Shown: positions 9,387-20,147, counted from the stretch's first letter. The stretch is DNA of 64,000 nucleotides from Corynebacterium ammoniagenes DSM 20306 (GCF_001941425.1 NZ_CP009244.1:2542001-2606000), one strand, 5' to 3'. The notes: generated by a model from the sequence alone, not told the origin. Numbers and translations are program-made.

Positions 9387-10327
9387 AAAGATCCCTCATC
9401 GCCCTAGCTTTACTTGGCTCTTTGGCGGTGGCGGGCTGTACCGCACAACAACAACCCTCGTCCGAAGCCACGGGTGACCACTACACGGTAGAAAATTGTG
9501 GCAATACCTGGGGTTTTGACACCGTGCCGCAGCGAGTAGTTGTCCAAGATGTCTCGGCGGTGCAAACCCTCGCGGAACTGGGCGTTTTAGATAGCGTGGT
9601 GGCCAAAGCAGGCTACTTCCCTGACACCTACTTTGATGACGAGACTTTTCAGCAAGTCGATGCCATCCCAACGTTGACCGATCGTCTCGGCGAGGCTGGA
9701 CACTTGGAAATTACAAAAGAAGCAGTGCTTGCTCAAGAACCTGACCTGATCGTGGGGTTTAGCCCGACCGTGCGCGATACCACGGTTAACAATATCCCGA
9801 TCATCAACGAGCCCGGCTTTTGCGGTGAGGTCCACGATGCCTCTTTCAATGATGTCTATGAGCACATCGACCTTTACGCCGACATCTTCCAAGAGCAAGA
9901 GCGCAGCGAAGAATACAAGGCAGAGCTGAAATCCCGCATCGATGCTCTCGATGCCAACGCCGGCCAGGGGCGTTCTGTCGCCGTGCTATATCCAGCAGTC
10001 AAGGGCTCGACGGTCTATGCCTATGGCACCGACTCCATGTCCAATGCCGTGGTCTCTGCCGTTGGCCTGGACAATGTCTTCGGCAAGGAATCAGAACGCG
10101 TTTTTGAAATCAGCGCCGAACAACTTGCCGCGGCGAACCCGGATGTCATCGTCTTGCTCAATTCCGGTGAAGACGACCTGGAATCCTATGTCACGTCCCT
10201 GCCCGGCGCGACGTCGATCACCGCGGTCCAGGATGAGAAAATTATCCCGCTAGAGCTCGCTTTCGCAGAACCTCCCACACCCTTTGCCGTAGACGGCGCA
10301 GAAAGCTTGGAACAAGCTTTGAAATAA
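9383..10327 (+). CDS. Substrate-binding lipoprotein of FecB/FepB-type ABC transporter
   Basis: This 314-residue binding protein has a short signal peptide ending in the lipobox LAVAGC, so Cys19 should be lipidated and anchored to the membrane. The mature part has the two-lobe TroA/FepB fold pattern: a first-lobe strand QRVVVQDVSAVQTLAELGV and the helix-linked second lobe beginning near residue 190. Two additional cysteines, Cys39 (ENCG) and Cys147 (PGFCGEVHD), could form a disulfide. The ligand is not evident. The neighbouring urease genes suggest a nickel chelate and the family average suggests iron-siderophore. It is the last gene of the transporter operon. The 146-bp gap to ureA carries a new promoter. 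Confidence 0.9.
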   Translation: MKRSLIALALLGSLAVAGCTAQQQPSSEATGDHYTVENCGNTWGFDTVPQRVVVQDVSAVQTLAELGVLDSVVAKAGYFPDTYFDDETFQQVDAIPTLTDRLGEAGHLEITKEAVLAQEPDLIVGFSPTVRDTTVNNIPIINEPGFCGEVHDASFNDVYEHIDLYADIFQEQERSEEYKAELKSRIDALDANAGQGRSVAVLYPAVKGSTVYAYGTDSMSNAVVSAVGLDNVFGKESERVFEISAEQLAAANPDVIVLLNSGEDDLESYVTSLPGATSITAVQDEKIIPLELAFAEPPTPFAVDGAESLEQALK

Positions 10328-10379
10328 GACGTTTGACCAGGCGTTTTCCGGGGGCGCCTCCCGATTTGGATCGAGGGTT

Positions 10380-10416
10380 TAGAATAGACAGTAATGTGTG
10401 CTTTCGCAAACATTAC
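10380..10416 (+). promoter_or_regulatory. ureA promoter -10 element and overlapping palindrome
   Basis: A -10-like TAGAAT (10380-10385) is followed at 10391-10416 by an imperfect 11-bp inverted repeat. Outer arms GTAATGT and ACATTAC and inner arms TGC and GCA surround a TTTC loop. It would overlap the transcription start, so it is either a repressor operator or a 5' hairpin in the urease mRNA. No literature motif could be matched with confidence. Confidence 0.5.
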
Positions 10417-10473
10417 GCGACCGTTTCCTGACGGCTCGTTGAATAACCAAATAGATCTAGATGGAGGATTTCC

Positions 10474-10776
10474 ATGCACTTGACTCAGCGTGAGCAAGAA
10501 AAGCTCTTGATTGTGGTCGCAGCTGATTTAGCGCGGAAACGTAAAGAACGCGGGCTAAAGCTCAACCACCCCGAAGCAAAGGCGTATATCACCGCAGAAC
10601 TGCTCGAAGGCGCACGCGACGGCAAGACCGTCGCAGAGCTGATGAGCGAAGGTGTCACCTACTTGTCTCGTGAAGAAGTCATGGAAGGCGTGCCAGAGAT
10701 GATCACCGACGTGCAGGTCGAGGCCACATTCCCCGACGGAACCAAGCTGGTTACTGTCCACAACCCGATCCGCTAA
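10474..10776 (+). CDS. ureA: Urease subunit gamma
   Basis: This 100-residue structural subunit opens with the standard [20 protein letters not shown] helix and ends VTVHNPIR, both typical of UreA. Urease hydrolyses urea to ammonia and carbamate in the cytosol. A strong ribosome-binding site (GGAGG) precedes the ATG. It is the first gene of the ureABCEFGD operon. Confidence 0.98.
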   Translation: MHLTQREQEKLLIVVAADLARKRKERGLKLNHPEAKAYITAELLEGARDGKTVAELMSEGVTYLSREEVMEGVPEMITDVQVEATFPDGTKLVTVHNPIR

Positions 10777-10803
10777 CACCACGTCGCACAGGAGAACAAT
10801 TTC

Positions 10804-11121
10804 ATGATTCCCGGTGAACTCATCTTCAACGCCACCGAAAAAATTCTTATCAACGAGGGCAAAGAAGCAATCACCCTCGAGGTAACCAACAAGGGAGACC
10901 GCCCAGTTCAGGTCGGATCCCACTTCCATTTTGCCGAGGCGAATGCTGACCTGGAGTTTGACCGCCAGGCGGCCCAGGGCAAGCGCCTTGATATTCCTGC
11001 TGGCACAGCTGTGCGTTTGGAGCCAGGAGATTCTCGCACCGTCGAGCTGATTGATTTCGGCGGACACCGCAAGATTTACGGCTTCAACGCCGAGCTCAAC
11101 GCCAAACTCAACCGTGCTTAA
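10804..11121 (+). CDS. ureB: Urease subunit beta
   Basis: This 105-residue subunit starts MIPGELIF and contains the core [29 protein letters not shown] and IYGFN segments that define UreB. It packs with UreA and UreC in the (ABC)3 enzyme. A good AGGAG site lies 8 nt upstream, and the spacing to ureA is 27 bp. Confidence 0.98.
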   Translation: MIPGELIFNATEKILINEGKEAITLEVTNKGDRPVQVGSHFHFAEANADLEFDRQAAQGKRLDIPAGTAVRLEPGDSRTVELIDFGGHRKIYGFNAELNAKLNRA

Positions 11122-11164
11122 TTCACACGGTCCCGCTTTTATATCAAGGTTTTAGGAGAAATAA

Positions 11165-12877
<1,713 letters not shown>

Positions 12878-12888
12878 AAAGGACATCA

Positions 12889-13365
12889 GTGATTATTGAC
12901 AACATCACGGACAACGTCGCAGAGCTTAACGATGCAGACCTTGCCGCCCTGACCATCGACGAAGTCTATTTCGATGACGAAACCCGCCTCAAGCGCATCC
13001 AGCGCGTCACAGCACAATCCGGTGAGGAACTCGCGCTGCGTCTACCCACCGGGTTTCGCGAAATCAAAGACGGCGATATCTTGCACCGCGGCGAAAATAC
13101 AATTTTCGTCGCCAAGATGAAACCAACCGATGTACTAGTCATCGCCCCGCGCAGCATCCAAGAAGCCTTGGTCGTGGCACATACGCTGGGCAATCGTCAC
13201 CTGCAAGCCCAGTTCTTCGATGCTAACTCGCAGTTCGGCGCCGAGGTCATGGTCGTGCGCTATGACCACACCGTCGAGCACCACCTGCAGCATGCCGGTG
13301 CCCCGTATTCCCGCGGTGAATACGTCATGCCTGAGGCCTTCCGCCATGCCGAACATACCCACTAG
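12889..13365 (+). CDS. ureE: Urease accessory protein UreE (nickel metallochaperone)
   Basis: This 158-residue chaperone delivers nickel to the UreDFG-apourease complex. The peptide-binding N-terminal domain (residues about 1-80) is followed by the metal-binding domain with HHLQHAGAPY near residue 126. A short His-containing tail (RHAEHTH) gives modest nickel-storage capacity compared with His-rich homologues. It starts at GTG with AAAGGA upstream, and its end overlaps ureF by 20 bp. Confidence 0.95.
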   Translation: MIIDNITDNVAELNDADLAALTIDEVYFDDETRLKRIQRVTAQSGEELALRLPTGFREIKDGDILHRGENTIFVAKMKPTDVLVIAPRSIQEALVVAHTLGNRHLQAQFFDANSQFGAEVMVVRYDHTVEHHLQHAGAPYSRGEYVMPEAFRHAEHTH

Positions 13366-14065
13366 TCGCCGCGCGCAGCTGGTTATCTGGCACTTAACAG
13401 ACTCGGCATTGCCCACCGGCAGCTTTGCCCACTCCGCAGGCTTGGAAACTTATGTCCAAGCCAACCACGTGCACGACGCGGCCACTTTTAGCCAGTGGTT
13501 GCAGGGCTATCTGCGCCAAGCCAGCTACAACGACGCCCTCGCGGTGAAGCTCGCGGTGGGGTTGGCGGGGGCATCGACAAGCGATGGCGACAAGCTAAAG
13601 CACTTGGCCGAGCTGGATGCCTTGCTGCACGCTGCCCAAACGCCGAAGCAGGTTCGCGTATCGATGAACTCCATGGGAAAACGCATGGCACGGGTTGCCA
13701 AGATCGTTGCTCCCGAGGACTTTTTGGTCCAGGAGTACGAAAAGGCGATTAGCGGCCGAGAAATGCATGGCAATCCTGGCATCGCCACCGGCCTCGTGCT
13801 CGCCGCGGTGGGTGTCAGTGAGCGCTTGGCTGTCGATGCCTACCTGATGCAACTTGCGACGTCGATGACGCAGAACGCGATTCGTGCGATTCCGCTGGGG
13901 CAAGATGCCGGGCAACGCGTGCTTGTCGATGCCTACCCCACCATCGAATTGGCAGGCGAGATGACCATGGCTCATTCCATGGCGGATTTGGGCGTGGTCG
14001 CACCGCGCCTGGAAGTTGCGCAAATGCAGCACGAAAAGCTGCACTCGCGCATGTTCATGTCTTAA
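13346..14065 (+). CDS. ureF: Urease accessory protein UreF
   Basis: This 239-residue all-helical GTPase regulator of urease maturation carries the family start [19 protein letters not shown] near residue 15. The C-terminal region [29 protein letters not shown] is also typical. I placed the start at the ATG inside the end of ureE (20-bp overlap, GAGG about 9 nt upstream). The longer open frame upstream lacks family similarity. Confidence 0.95.
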   Translation: MPNIPTSRRAQLVIWHLTDSALPTGSFAHSAGLETYVQANHVHDAATFSQWLQGYLRQASYNDALAVKLAVGLAGASTSDGDKLKHLAELDALLHAAQTPKQVRVSMNSMGKRMARVAKIVAPEDFLVQEYEKAISGREMHGNPGIATGLVLAAVGVSERLAVDAYLMQLATSMTQNAIRAIPLGQDAGQRVLVDAYPTIELAGEMTMAHSMADLGVVAPRLEVAQMQHEKLHSRMFMS

Positions 14066-14091
14066 AAACTACAAAGATAAGGATTTATGCA

Positions 14092-14706
14092 ATGACATTA
14101 ATCAAAATCGGGATTGGCGGACCGGTAGGTTCCGGAAAAACTGCCCTGGTAGAACGCATTACTCGCGCGCTCGACGGCGAAGTATCCATGGCGGCCATCA
14201 CCAATGATATCTACACCACCGAAGACGCCAAGATTCTAGCGCGCGAAGGTCTCCTGCCCGAAGACCGCATCATCGGCGTAGAAACCGGCGGCTGCCCGCA
14301 CACCGCGATTCGTGAGGATACCTCCATGAATGAGGCCGCCATCGAAGAGCTGGAATCGCGCCACTCCGACTTGGAGTTGGTTTTCGTCGAATCCGGCGGC
14401 GATAACCTCTCCGCGACGTTTTCGCCCGAGCTGGTGGATTTTTCCATCTACATCATCGATGTCGCCCAGGGTGAAAAAATTCCGCGCAAGGCTGGCCAGG
14501 GCATGATCAAATCCGACATGTTCATCATTAATAAGACCGACTTAGCCCCGTATGTCGGCGCGGATCTATCCGTGATGGAAGAGGACTCGAAGCAATTCCG
14601 CGGCGAGAAGCCCTTTGCTCTGACCAACCTGAAGACCGATGAGGGCCTGGATCAGGTCATCGAGTGGATTCGCCACGATGTGCTCATGCAGGATCTCGCC
14701 AAGTAA
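14092..14706 (+). CDS. ureG: Urease accessory GTPase UreG
   Basis: This 204-residue SIMIBI GTPase drives nickel insertion. The P-loop [12 protein letters not shown] is at residues 8-19, the invariant metal-binding Cys-Pro-His is in [15 protein letters not shown] near residue 64, and the [13 protein letters not shown] base-recognition motif lies near 145. It is of full length and starts 26 bp after ureF. Its stop abuts the ureD ATG. Confidence 0.98.
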   Translation: MTLIKIGIGGPVGSGKTALVERITRALDGEVSMAAITNDIYTTEDAKILAREGLLPEDRIIGVETGGCPHTAIREDTSMNEAAIEELESRHSDLELVFVESGGDNLSATFSPELVDFSIYIIDVAQGEKIPRKAGQGMIKSDMFIINKTDLAPYVGADLSVMEEDSKQFRGEKPFALTNLKTDEGLDQVIEWIRHDVLMQDLAK

Positions 14707-15585
14707 ATGTGGACGATTCCAAAAAGCGCATTTCACCATGTTCCGCCGCGCCCGTTAATGGGTGAGCTGGAGCTGGGAATTGCCCTCTCCGGTGGCAAAT
14801 CCATCGCCACCACCCAGTATCACGCACGCGCGCTGAAGGTGATTCGTCCGCATTACCTGGATGATTCCGGTCAGGTGTATTACACCATCGTCAACCCCGG
14901 CGGCGGTTATGTCGGCGGGGATGCGTACCAGATGACAATCAGTGTGGCCGACGGTGCTTCCGCGTTGATTACTGATCAATCCGCGGCGAAGGTCTATCGC
15001 ACTCCCGATGATTACGTGGTGCAAAACATCGAGTTCAACCTCGGTGAAAACGCCGTGTTGGAATACATCCCAGACCAGCTGATTTTGTACCGGGACGCAG
15101 ATTTCCGCCAGCGCATTATCACCAGGATGCATCCCAGCGCGTCACTGTTTCTCTCGGATATCATCACTCCGGGCTGGTCACCGGATGGCGGCAAGTTCCT
15201 CTACGAGCAAGCGCATCTACTCAACGAGGTACACATGGATGGCGGGCCGGTGCTGCTGGATAACCTGCGGATTAATCCGCTTGCCAGCGACTTCCGCGAC
15301 GGACAGGGGTTTTTCCTGGACGGCCGCACGCACATCGCCACAGCGATCTGCTTCGATCCCGGCATTACGCCAGAGCTTATCGATGCCCTCTCTGCCCTCA
15401 TCGACAAGCACCAAGCTCACGATACGTCGATGATCGCCGCGGTGACCGAATGCGACAAGCCTGGCTTCGTGCTGCGTGCGCTCGGCAACCGCACCGAAGA
15501 ACTGCATGCGTTGGTGCTCGCCACGGCAAATTACGTGCGCTCGCAGCTGCGCGGCCAAGGTGACATCCACCTGCGCAAGTACTAG
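14707..15585 (+). CDS. ureD: Urease accessory protein UreD
   Basis: UreD (292 residues) is the scaffold linking UreF/UreG to apourease and is thought to conduct nickel. Family segments seen are VRPHYLDDSGQVYYTIVNPGGG-like sequence near residue 44, GGDAYQMTISV, SAAKVYRT and the LEYIPDQLILYRDADFRQ block near 118. It begins immediately after the ureG stop and is the last urease gene. No T-rich terminator follows, only the inverted repeat at 15596-15647. Confidence 0.95.
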   Translation: MWTIPKSAFHHVPPRPLMGELELGIALSGGKSIATTQYHARALKVIRPHYLDDSGQVYYTIVNPGGGYVGGDAYQMTISVADGASALITDQSAAKVYRTPDDYVVQNIEFNLGENAVLEYIPDQLILYRDADFRQRIITRMHPSASLFLSDIITPGWSPDGGKFLYEQAHLLNEVHMDGGPVLLDNLRINPLASDFRDGQGFFLDGRTHIATAICFDPGITPELIDALSALIDKHQAHDTSMIAAVTECDKPGFVLRALGNRTEELHALVLATANYVRSQLRGQGDIHLRKY

Positions 15586-15595
15586 TTTCCTAGTG

Positions 15596-15647
15596 CCTGT
15601 GGATAACTTAGACGTCTGAGTGACGTGTCATGTTAAGTTTCCACAGG
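15596..15647. repeat. Inverted repeat with CCTGTGGA arms between ureD and the HNH gene
   Basis: The 15-base arms CCTGTGGATAACTTA (15596-15610) and TTAAGTTTCCACAGG (15633-15647) pair along their length with one inserted base, enclosing 22 nt. The left arm contains TGTGGATAA, the DnaA-box sequence. No T-run follows, so a standard terminator is unlikely. Confidence 0.6.
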
Positions 15648-15672
15648 TTCTGGGGCTTGCTCTAGCGCAGGC

Positions 15673-16818
15673 GTGCGCAGGCTTTTTAATGTCGAAGGCA
15701 TGAAAGGCTACCAACTTTTAATGCACTTCAACACCAGCGGCGTCGACATACTCCGCGACGTTGTCGAGTGCTCACCGTATGACATGGCAAGCGACGGAAT
15801 GGTGCTCTCCACCGCAAAGCAGTACGTCAAGCTTGCCCATGTCCTCTTCGGCCCCGCCGACTCCCCGCGCGTCCAGCGCGAGGCGATTGAGCTCGCCGAA
15901 GAGCGCAAGTTGAGCATCGAGTATCTGCAGATGGTCAACAAGCACGCGAAGAAGCTGACCGCGCGCGGAGCCGCGTGGAAACTTCGCGCAGAACTCATCG
16001 CATACGAGGGGAGCTACGAAGAAGCTGATGCGCATGGCAAAAAGCGCGTCCTAGAAGAAGGCGGCGACACGCCGAAACAACCCGGCGTGCGTATCGGCCG
16101 GGCTATGGATGGGCTGCGCACCATCTCCGTGACCGCTGATCAACGCCGTGTGACGGACCTCGAAAAGACCCTCGACGCTGCTATCGAGGACCCTGACCAG
16201 CCGCGTTCCGAAGCACTGTTGGAGGCTTTCTGGAACCACGTCGAAGGCACCGGCACCGGCACCGGCTCCGGTTTGATCCGCCCCGAGTACCGCACAGTCA
16301 TCGCTATCGGTCTCGATGACTTCGCCAAAGTCAGCGCTGGCTCAGCTGACGACGTCATCGTGGGCCTTTCGGACGGCACGACCATGACTGGCGCTGAACT
16401 TATCAACGCCGCACTTGCCGGTGCACTCGGGGACAAGGTCTACGCCGGGCTCTTCCACCCCACCGCCGGGCCAGTGAACTTGTACGAGGCCAGGTTCGCA
16501 TCGTGGAAGCAGCGAACTTTAGCGATGGCCGAAAACCTCGTCTGTCCCTGGCCAGATTGCAATGTGCCGGCTGATAGATGCCAGGTGCACCACATCGACG
16601 CGCATAAAAATGGCGGGAATACCAAGCCTTCCAACCTGACGATGTTGTGCCGCTATCACAATGGCGTCAACGACGATGACCCGCATCGTCGAAGTTCCAA
16701 GCCCAAACGCGGCAGAATGCGTCGCCACCGCGGCAAAGTCCGCCTCATCACTCCAGGTGGCAGACCCGTGGACAACACGCACGACCTAAGCAGCATGGGA
16801 GCAATGAACCTGCTCTAA
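15673..16818 (+). CDS. HNH endonuclease-signature protein of the 13E12/DUF222 type
   Basis: This protein of up to 381 residues has a helical N-terminal half typical of actinobacterial 13E12-repeat proteins and a C-terminal HNH nuclease motif. In the motif, cysteines in VCPWPDCNVPADRCQ are followed by VHHIDAHKNGGNTKPSNLTMLCRYHN-type His/Asn residues near 300-330. The tail is very basic (RRHRGKVRLITPGG). The function of the family is not established, and the copies are numerous and mobile-like in actinobacteria. The start is uncertain: GTG at 15673 or ATG at 15700. A second, about 80% identical copy lies in opposite orientation at the right end of the window. It separates the urease cluster from the convergent arsR-pab genes. 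Confidence 0.8.
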   Translation: MRRLFNVEGMKGYQLLMHFNTSGVDILRDVVECSPYDMASDGMVLSTAKQYVKLAHVLFGPADSPRVQREAIELAEERKLSIEYLQMVNKHAKKLTARGAAWKLRAELIAYEGSYEEADAHGKKRVLEEGGDTPKQPGVRIGRAMDGLRTISVTADQRRVTDLEKTLDAAIEDPDQPRSEALLEAFWNHVEGTGTGTGSGLIRPEYRTVIAIGLDDFAKVSAGSADDVIVGLSDGTTMTGAELINAALAGALGDKVYAGLFHPTAGPVNLYEARFASWKQRTLAMAENLVCPWPDCNVPADRCQVHHIDAHKNGGNTKPSNLTMLCRYHNGVNDDDPHRRSSKPKRGRMRRHRGKVRLITPGGRPVDNTHDLSSMGAMNLL

Positions 16819-16896
16819 ACCCCCAGAGCACACAAGCGCTAACGAGTTGCCCCGACTGGTTAGCCAATCTGGCGATCCCTTATCACAACGGCAGTA

Positions 16897-17211
16897 TCAG
16901 TGCTGGTGGCCGGTGCCAATCCAATGCAGCAACTCGTGGACGTGCTCATTGTGGATGCCGTAGTAGATGCTGCGCCCGTCGCGCTGGGAGATTACGGTGC
17001 CGTTTACTTCCATCGCGCGCAAAGCTGCGGAGGCGGTGGGAATGCGCACGCCGGTGGCCTCGGCTAATTCGCTGACGGTGTAGGCAAAACGTCCCGCGTA
17101 GTGGATGGCGCTGAGCAATTTCAGCCGCGTGGGGTCCCCCAAAGTTTTGAAAGTGCCGGCCCATTCTTCAGCCAGGTCGAGGTTGTGTCGCAGTTCCTCC
17201 TGCTCTGACAT
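16897..17211 (-). CDS. ArsR/SmtB-family repressor with C-terminal histidines (metal-sensor type)
   Basis: This 104-residue winged-helix repressor has a helix-turn-helix at TVSELAEATGVRIPTASAALRAM (about residues 44-66) and wing VISQRDGRSIYYGI. Its last helix, HNEHVHELLHWIGTGHQH, places His/Asn residues roughly where CzrA and NmtR bind zinc, nickel or cobalt, although the usual first Asp is Asn here. I chose the ATG with GAAAGAAAGAG upstream. A longer frame would run into pabC. It is the last gene of the pabAB-pabC unit. Which metal and which target it has cannot be read directly. The nearby urease and metal transporter are candidates. Confidence 0.8.
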   Translation of the reverse strand: MSEQEELRHNLDLAEEWAGTFKTLGDPTRLKLLSAIHYAGRFAYTVSELAEATGVRIPTASAALRAMEVNGTVISQRDGRSIYYGIHNEHVHELLHWIGTGHQH

Positions 17212-17246
17212 GTCCGCGCTCTTTCTTTCAGTAGGTCGACGTGTGG

Positions 17247-18074
17247 TTAAAGGGAAAAGACAGATAAATCCGGATGCTCGCAATTATCTGCGTGAGCGCC
17301 AAACTGTGCCCACCACCAGCTTATCCACTCAGCTTCCCCAGGATGACGTGGCGGGGCAATGACTTTCTCCCCCACGTGAATGTGCGTCACCGGGCTGATG
17401 CCGTGAAGAGCATTCAGAAACCACACCGGCCCGGCAGCAAGGTCGTCGGAAAAGATGGAAGCAAATTCAATTCTTATTCCAAGCTCTCGTGCTCGCATGA
17501 AGACTTGGTACAAGGTCACGCTCGGTAGTTGCTTATCCAGCCGCTCGGATAGGACGAGGACGTCATCTTTCCACAGTGCCAACGCACCGGTCGTTGTTTC
17601 CAGGCAAGCACCGTCGGTGTCGCTGATAATGACGTCATCAGCTTCCACACCGGCTTTCATCTCCGCAAATAGCGCCAGGTCGGGGCCTTTGAGCACAGGA
17701 GCTTGTCGATGATCCTCCCCCACCCCATAAACCAACGTCGTCGTTTCGCGAACTGCCGGTGCTGGACGGACTTCGAAGCCGATACGCCGGGTCCCGTCGT
17801 GAAATTCCAGAAGCGATATGCGCGGAAACAGCTCACATTCCCGGTTTTCGGGACTCGATAGGCACGCGTTAATGCGCTGCCACACCTCGCGCCGCTGTTG
17901 TTCAGTTAACGCAGAACCCACGGAGGCAACAGCCGCGTTGAATCTAGCAGCATGGTGCCCGAGCCCAAACGACTGTCCGTAACGATGCCGCCAGGAATCA
18001 ATCACCAGCAAGCGATAATCCCCCGTCAGGGGCAGCTGACGAAAATCACCGTCGTTCCAAATCAGTGGGTTCAT
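17247..18074 (-). CDS. pabC: Aminodeoxychorismate lyase-like class IV aminotransferase
   Basis: This 275-residue fold-type IV PLP enzyme should release pyruvate from 4-amino-4-deoxychorismate to give p-aminobenzoate for folate. The PLP lysine lies in VLKGPDLALFAEMK near residue 128. The phosphate-binding part follows in EADDVIISDTDGACLETTTGALALW, where the DGACLETTTG segment corresponds to the usual G-x-V-x-E-x-T loop. Residue identity is low, so a D-amino-acid or branched-chain aminotransferase is possible in principle. The ATG overlap (4 bp) with pabAB makes PabC by far the most likely. Confidence 0.85.
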   Translation of the reverse strand: MNPLIWNDGDFRQLPLTGDYRLLVIDSWRHRYGQSFGLGHHAARFNAAVASVGSALTEQQRREVWQRINACLSSPENRECELFPRISLLEFHDGTRRIGFEVRPAPAVRETTTLVYGVGEDHRQAPVLKGPDLALFAEMKAGVEADDVIISDTDGACLETTTGALALWKDDVLVLSERLDKQLPSVTLYQVFMRARELGIRIEFASIFSDDLAAGPVWFLNALHGISPVTHIHVGEKVIAPPRHPGEAEWISWWWAQFGAHADNCEHPDLSVFSL

Positions 18075-20092
18075 AAGTTTGCGCTTAAAACTTGAGCGAT
18101 AGAATTCAAAAGAGCCGCCGCTTTGAGTTCTTTTTCTGCGTTTTCTTCCCTCGCAACAGAATCTAGGACAATAGCTCCGCCGGCGCCCACGGTGATGTTG
18201 TCGCCAGCTTTAACAATCGTGCGGATAACAATATTTAAATCCGCCGTACCATCGAGTCCCAAATATCCGATGGTGCCCGAATATACCCCGCGCGGTCCGG
18301 CTTCTAAAGAATCAATAATACTCAGCGTGCGTTCTTTGGGCGCTCCTGTCATCGAACCACCTGGGAAGGTGGCGTGAAGGAGGTCGATGAGGTCGGCATC
18401 GACAAGCAACTTGCCCTCGACCGTGCTGACCAGCTGATGGACTGTCTGAAACGACTCCACGCCCATGAGCACGGGAACCTCAACAGAGCCAACTTCGCAG
18501 ACTCTCCCCAAGTCGTTGCGCAGAAGGTCCACGATCATCAAATTCTCTGCTCGCGTCTTGGGGTCGCTTTGCAGGTAGTAGCTGCGTCGCCGGTCCTCGT
18601 CCGGGTCATCAGATCGCGCAATGGTTCCTTTAATCGGTTTGCTAGACACGGTGCCGTCAGATTCAACTTTCAAAAATCGCTCCGGCGACGAGGACAAAAT
18701 CTCCAGCTCATCACCAAATGCCGCAAGCTTCAGGTAGGCAGCATAGGGCGCGGGATTATTGCGGCGCAGTTGCCGGTACAAGTCCCAGCCATCGACCGCC
18801 GCCTGGGTTTCAAAGGTATCGGTCAGGCACACTTCGTAGCTGTCGCCACGGCGCAGGGCCTTGTCCACTTCCCCGATTTTTTCCACGTATTCATCCGCCG
18901 ACAAGCGCCAGTGCCCCTCCAGTCCTTTGTTCGTTGGCGGCACGCTCTCAAAGTCCCGCCCAACTTCTAAGGATTCCTGCAGCCAGTCCATGAGCTGCGT
19001 GGTTTCTGCCGTCGGGCCTTCTACCGCATCATAGACAACGCAAAGATGCGCATTCGCTTGTCGATGATCAAAGACCATAAAAGCCTGCGGAAACACCCAA
19101 TACGCATCGGGAGTATCTGCACTGTGAAGACCTGGCCCAACCGTAAGGGCTTTGCACTCGTATCCTAAAAATCCGACGAAGCCACCCCGAAATGGCAGCT
19201 CTGGCAGGTGGTGAATATCGATCGATTCGGCGAGCAGTTCCCGAAGATAGGACAAGATGTCAGTCTCAATATTCAAACGCTGGCCACCGCGTACTACGTG
19301 CACGGTCTGGGCGCTAATGTCATATCGGATAGACGCGGCTTTGGAACCGGTATTGGTGCCGAGGATCGAGTAGCGTCCCGCGCCTGTCTCAGCAGTTGCT
19401 GAATCTAGCCAGAAGGCGTCTTGTGCACCTTCTTTCAAACGGGCAAAGGTTGCCTCGCAGTCAATCCGCAGGGCAATCTCGCGATGCTGTAGTTTCCACT
19501 TCCCGGGGGTTGCTTGGCCGAGGAAGTTCTCGAGTATCGTTCGCCCGTGCTCGGTCAAAATGGATTCCGGGTGGAACTGCACGCCCCAATGCGGCTGTCC
19601 GATGACTTCAAGGGCCATAAGCACGCCGTCTTCGGACCATGCCAGCGGCTTTATCCGCGTGCTATCGATATCGTCTACGCACAGTGAGTGGTAGCGCACC
19701 GCTTTGAAATCTTGCGGAACATTGGCGAATGGGCCGGTACCTGTGTGGCAGATAGTGCTGATGTGCCCATGTTTTGGTTCGGGTGCTGCCTTGATGCCAG
19801 CGCCATTGAGAAGAGCGAGTCCTTGGTGCCCAAGGCAAATTCCGAGCACTGGTATTTGGTCCGCGGCTTCGATGACGTGGCGCGCGGCGTCAAAGTCCTG
19901 CGGGTTGTCTGGGGTGCCTGGTCCCGGTGAAATGACCACATGGCTAAACTCGCCGGCGCGTACCCGCTGTGGCAGGTTTTCGCGTTCGCTGGATTCGGCT
20001 CGAATCACCAGGGGTGATTCTCCTGTTATCTCGAAAATGAGTTGGTACAGGTTGAAAGTATAAGAGTCATGATTATCGAGTAGGAGAATCAT
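18071..20092 (-). CDS. pabAB: Aminodeoxychorismate synthase, PabA-PabB fusion
   Basis: This 673-residue fusion makes 4-amino-4-deoxychorismate from chorismate and glutamine. Residues 1-190 form a class I glutamine amidotransferase with nucleophile Cys in GICLGHQGLAL (about residue 83) and the His-Glu pair in QFHPESIL. After a linker, the chorismate-binding domain carries SSSPERFL, KPIKGTIAR, ENLMIVDLLRNDLGRVC and GGSMTGAPKERTL. The start is the ATG (MILLLDNHDSY) with GGGGACG just upstream. The longer frame lacks similarity. The gene heads pabAB-pabC-arsR. A strong hairpin sits 24 bp upstream (20116-20147) and may insulate it from the small upstream gene. Confidence 0.92.
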   Translation of the reverse strand: MILLLDNHDSYTFNLYQLIFEITGESPLVIRAESSERENLPQRVRAGEFSHVVISPGPGTPDNPQDFDAARHVIEAADQIPVLGICLGHQGLALLNGAGIKAAPEPKHGHISTICHTGTGPFANVPQDFKAVRYHSLCVDDIDSTRIKPLAWSEDGVLMALEVIGQPHWGVQFHPESILTEHGRTILENFLGQATPGKWKLQHREIALRIDCEATFARLKEGAQDAFWLDSATAETGAGRYSILGTNTGSKAASIRYDISAQTVHVVRGGQRLNIETDILSYLRELLAESIDIHHLPELPFRGGFVGFLGYECKALTVGPGLHSADTPDAYWVFPQAFMVFDHRQANAHLCVVYDAVEGPTAETTQLMDWLQESLEVGRDFESVPPTNKGLEGHWRLSADEYVEKIGEVDKALRRGDSYEVCLTDTFETQAAVDGWDLYRQLRRNNPAPYAAYLKLAAFGDELEILSSSPERFLKVESDGTVSSKPIKGTIARSDDPDEDRRRSYYLQSDPKTRAENLMIVDLLRNDLGRVCEVGSVEVPVLMGVESFQTVHQLVSTVEGKLLVDADLIDLLHATFPGGSMTGAPKERTLSIIDSLEAGPRGVYSGTIGYLGLDGTADLNIVIRTIVKAGDNITVGAGGAIVLDSVAREENAEKELKAAALLNSIAQVLSANL

Positions 20093-20115
20093 CAACGTCC
20101 CCGTCTGAATTAGAA

Positions 20116-20147
20116 ATGCGGGCTCCGTGGAAACCACGAGCCCGCAT
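20116..20147 (-). terminator. Strong hairpin between the 28-codon gene and pabAB
   Basis: Arms ATGCGGGCTC-GTGG and CCAC-GAGCCCGCAT form 14 bp with one bulged base around an AAA loop. On the minus strand a moderately T-rich stretch follows. It lies 14 bp after the stop of the small gene and 24 bp before pabAB, so it is probably that gene's terminator, or less likely a pabAB leader hairpin. Confidence 0.75.

Noticed and set aside
10391..10416. Identification of the ureA palindrome as a NikR, Nur or AmtR box
   Set aside because: Half-site sequence and spacing do not match any of those consensus sites as I know them, so only an unassigned operator or hairpin is claimed.
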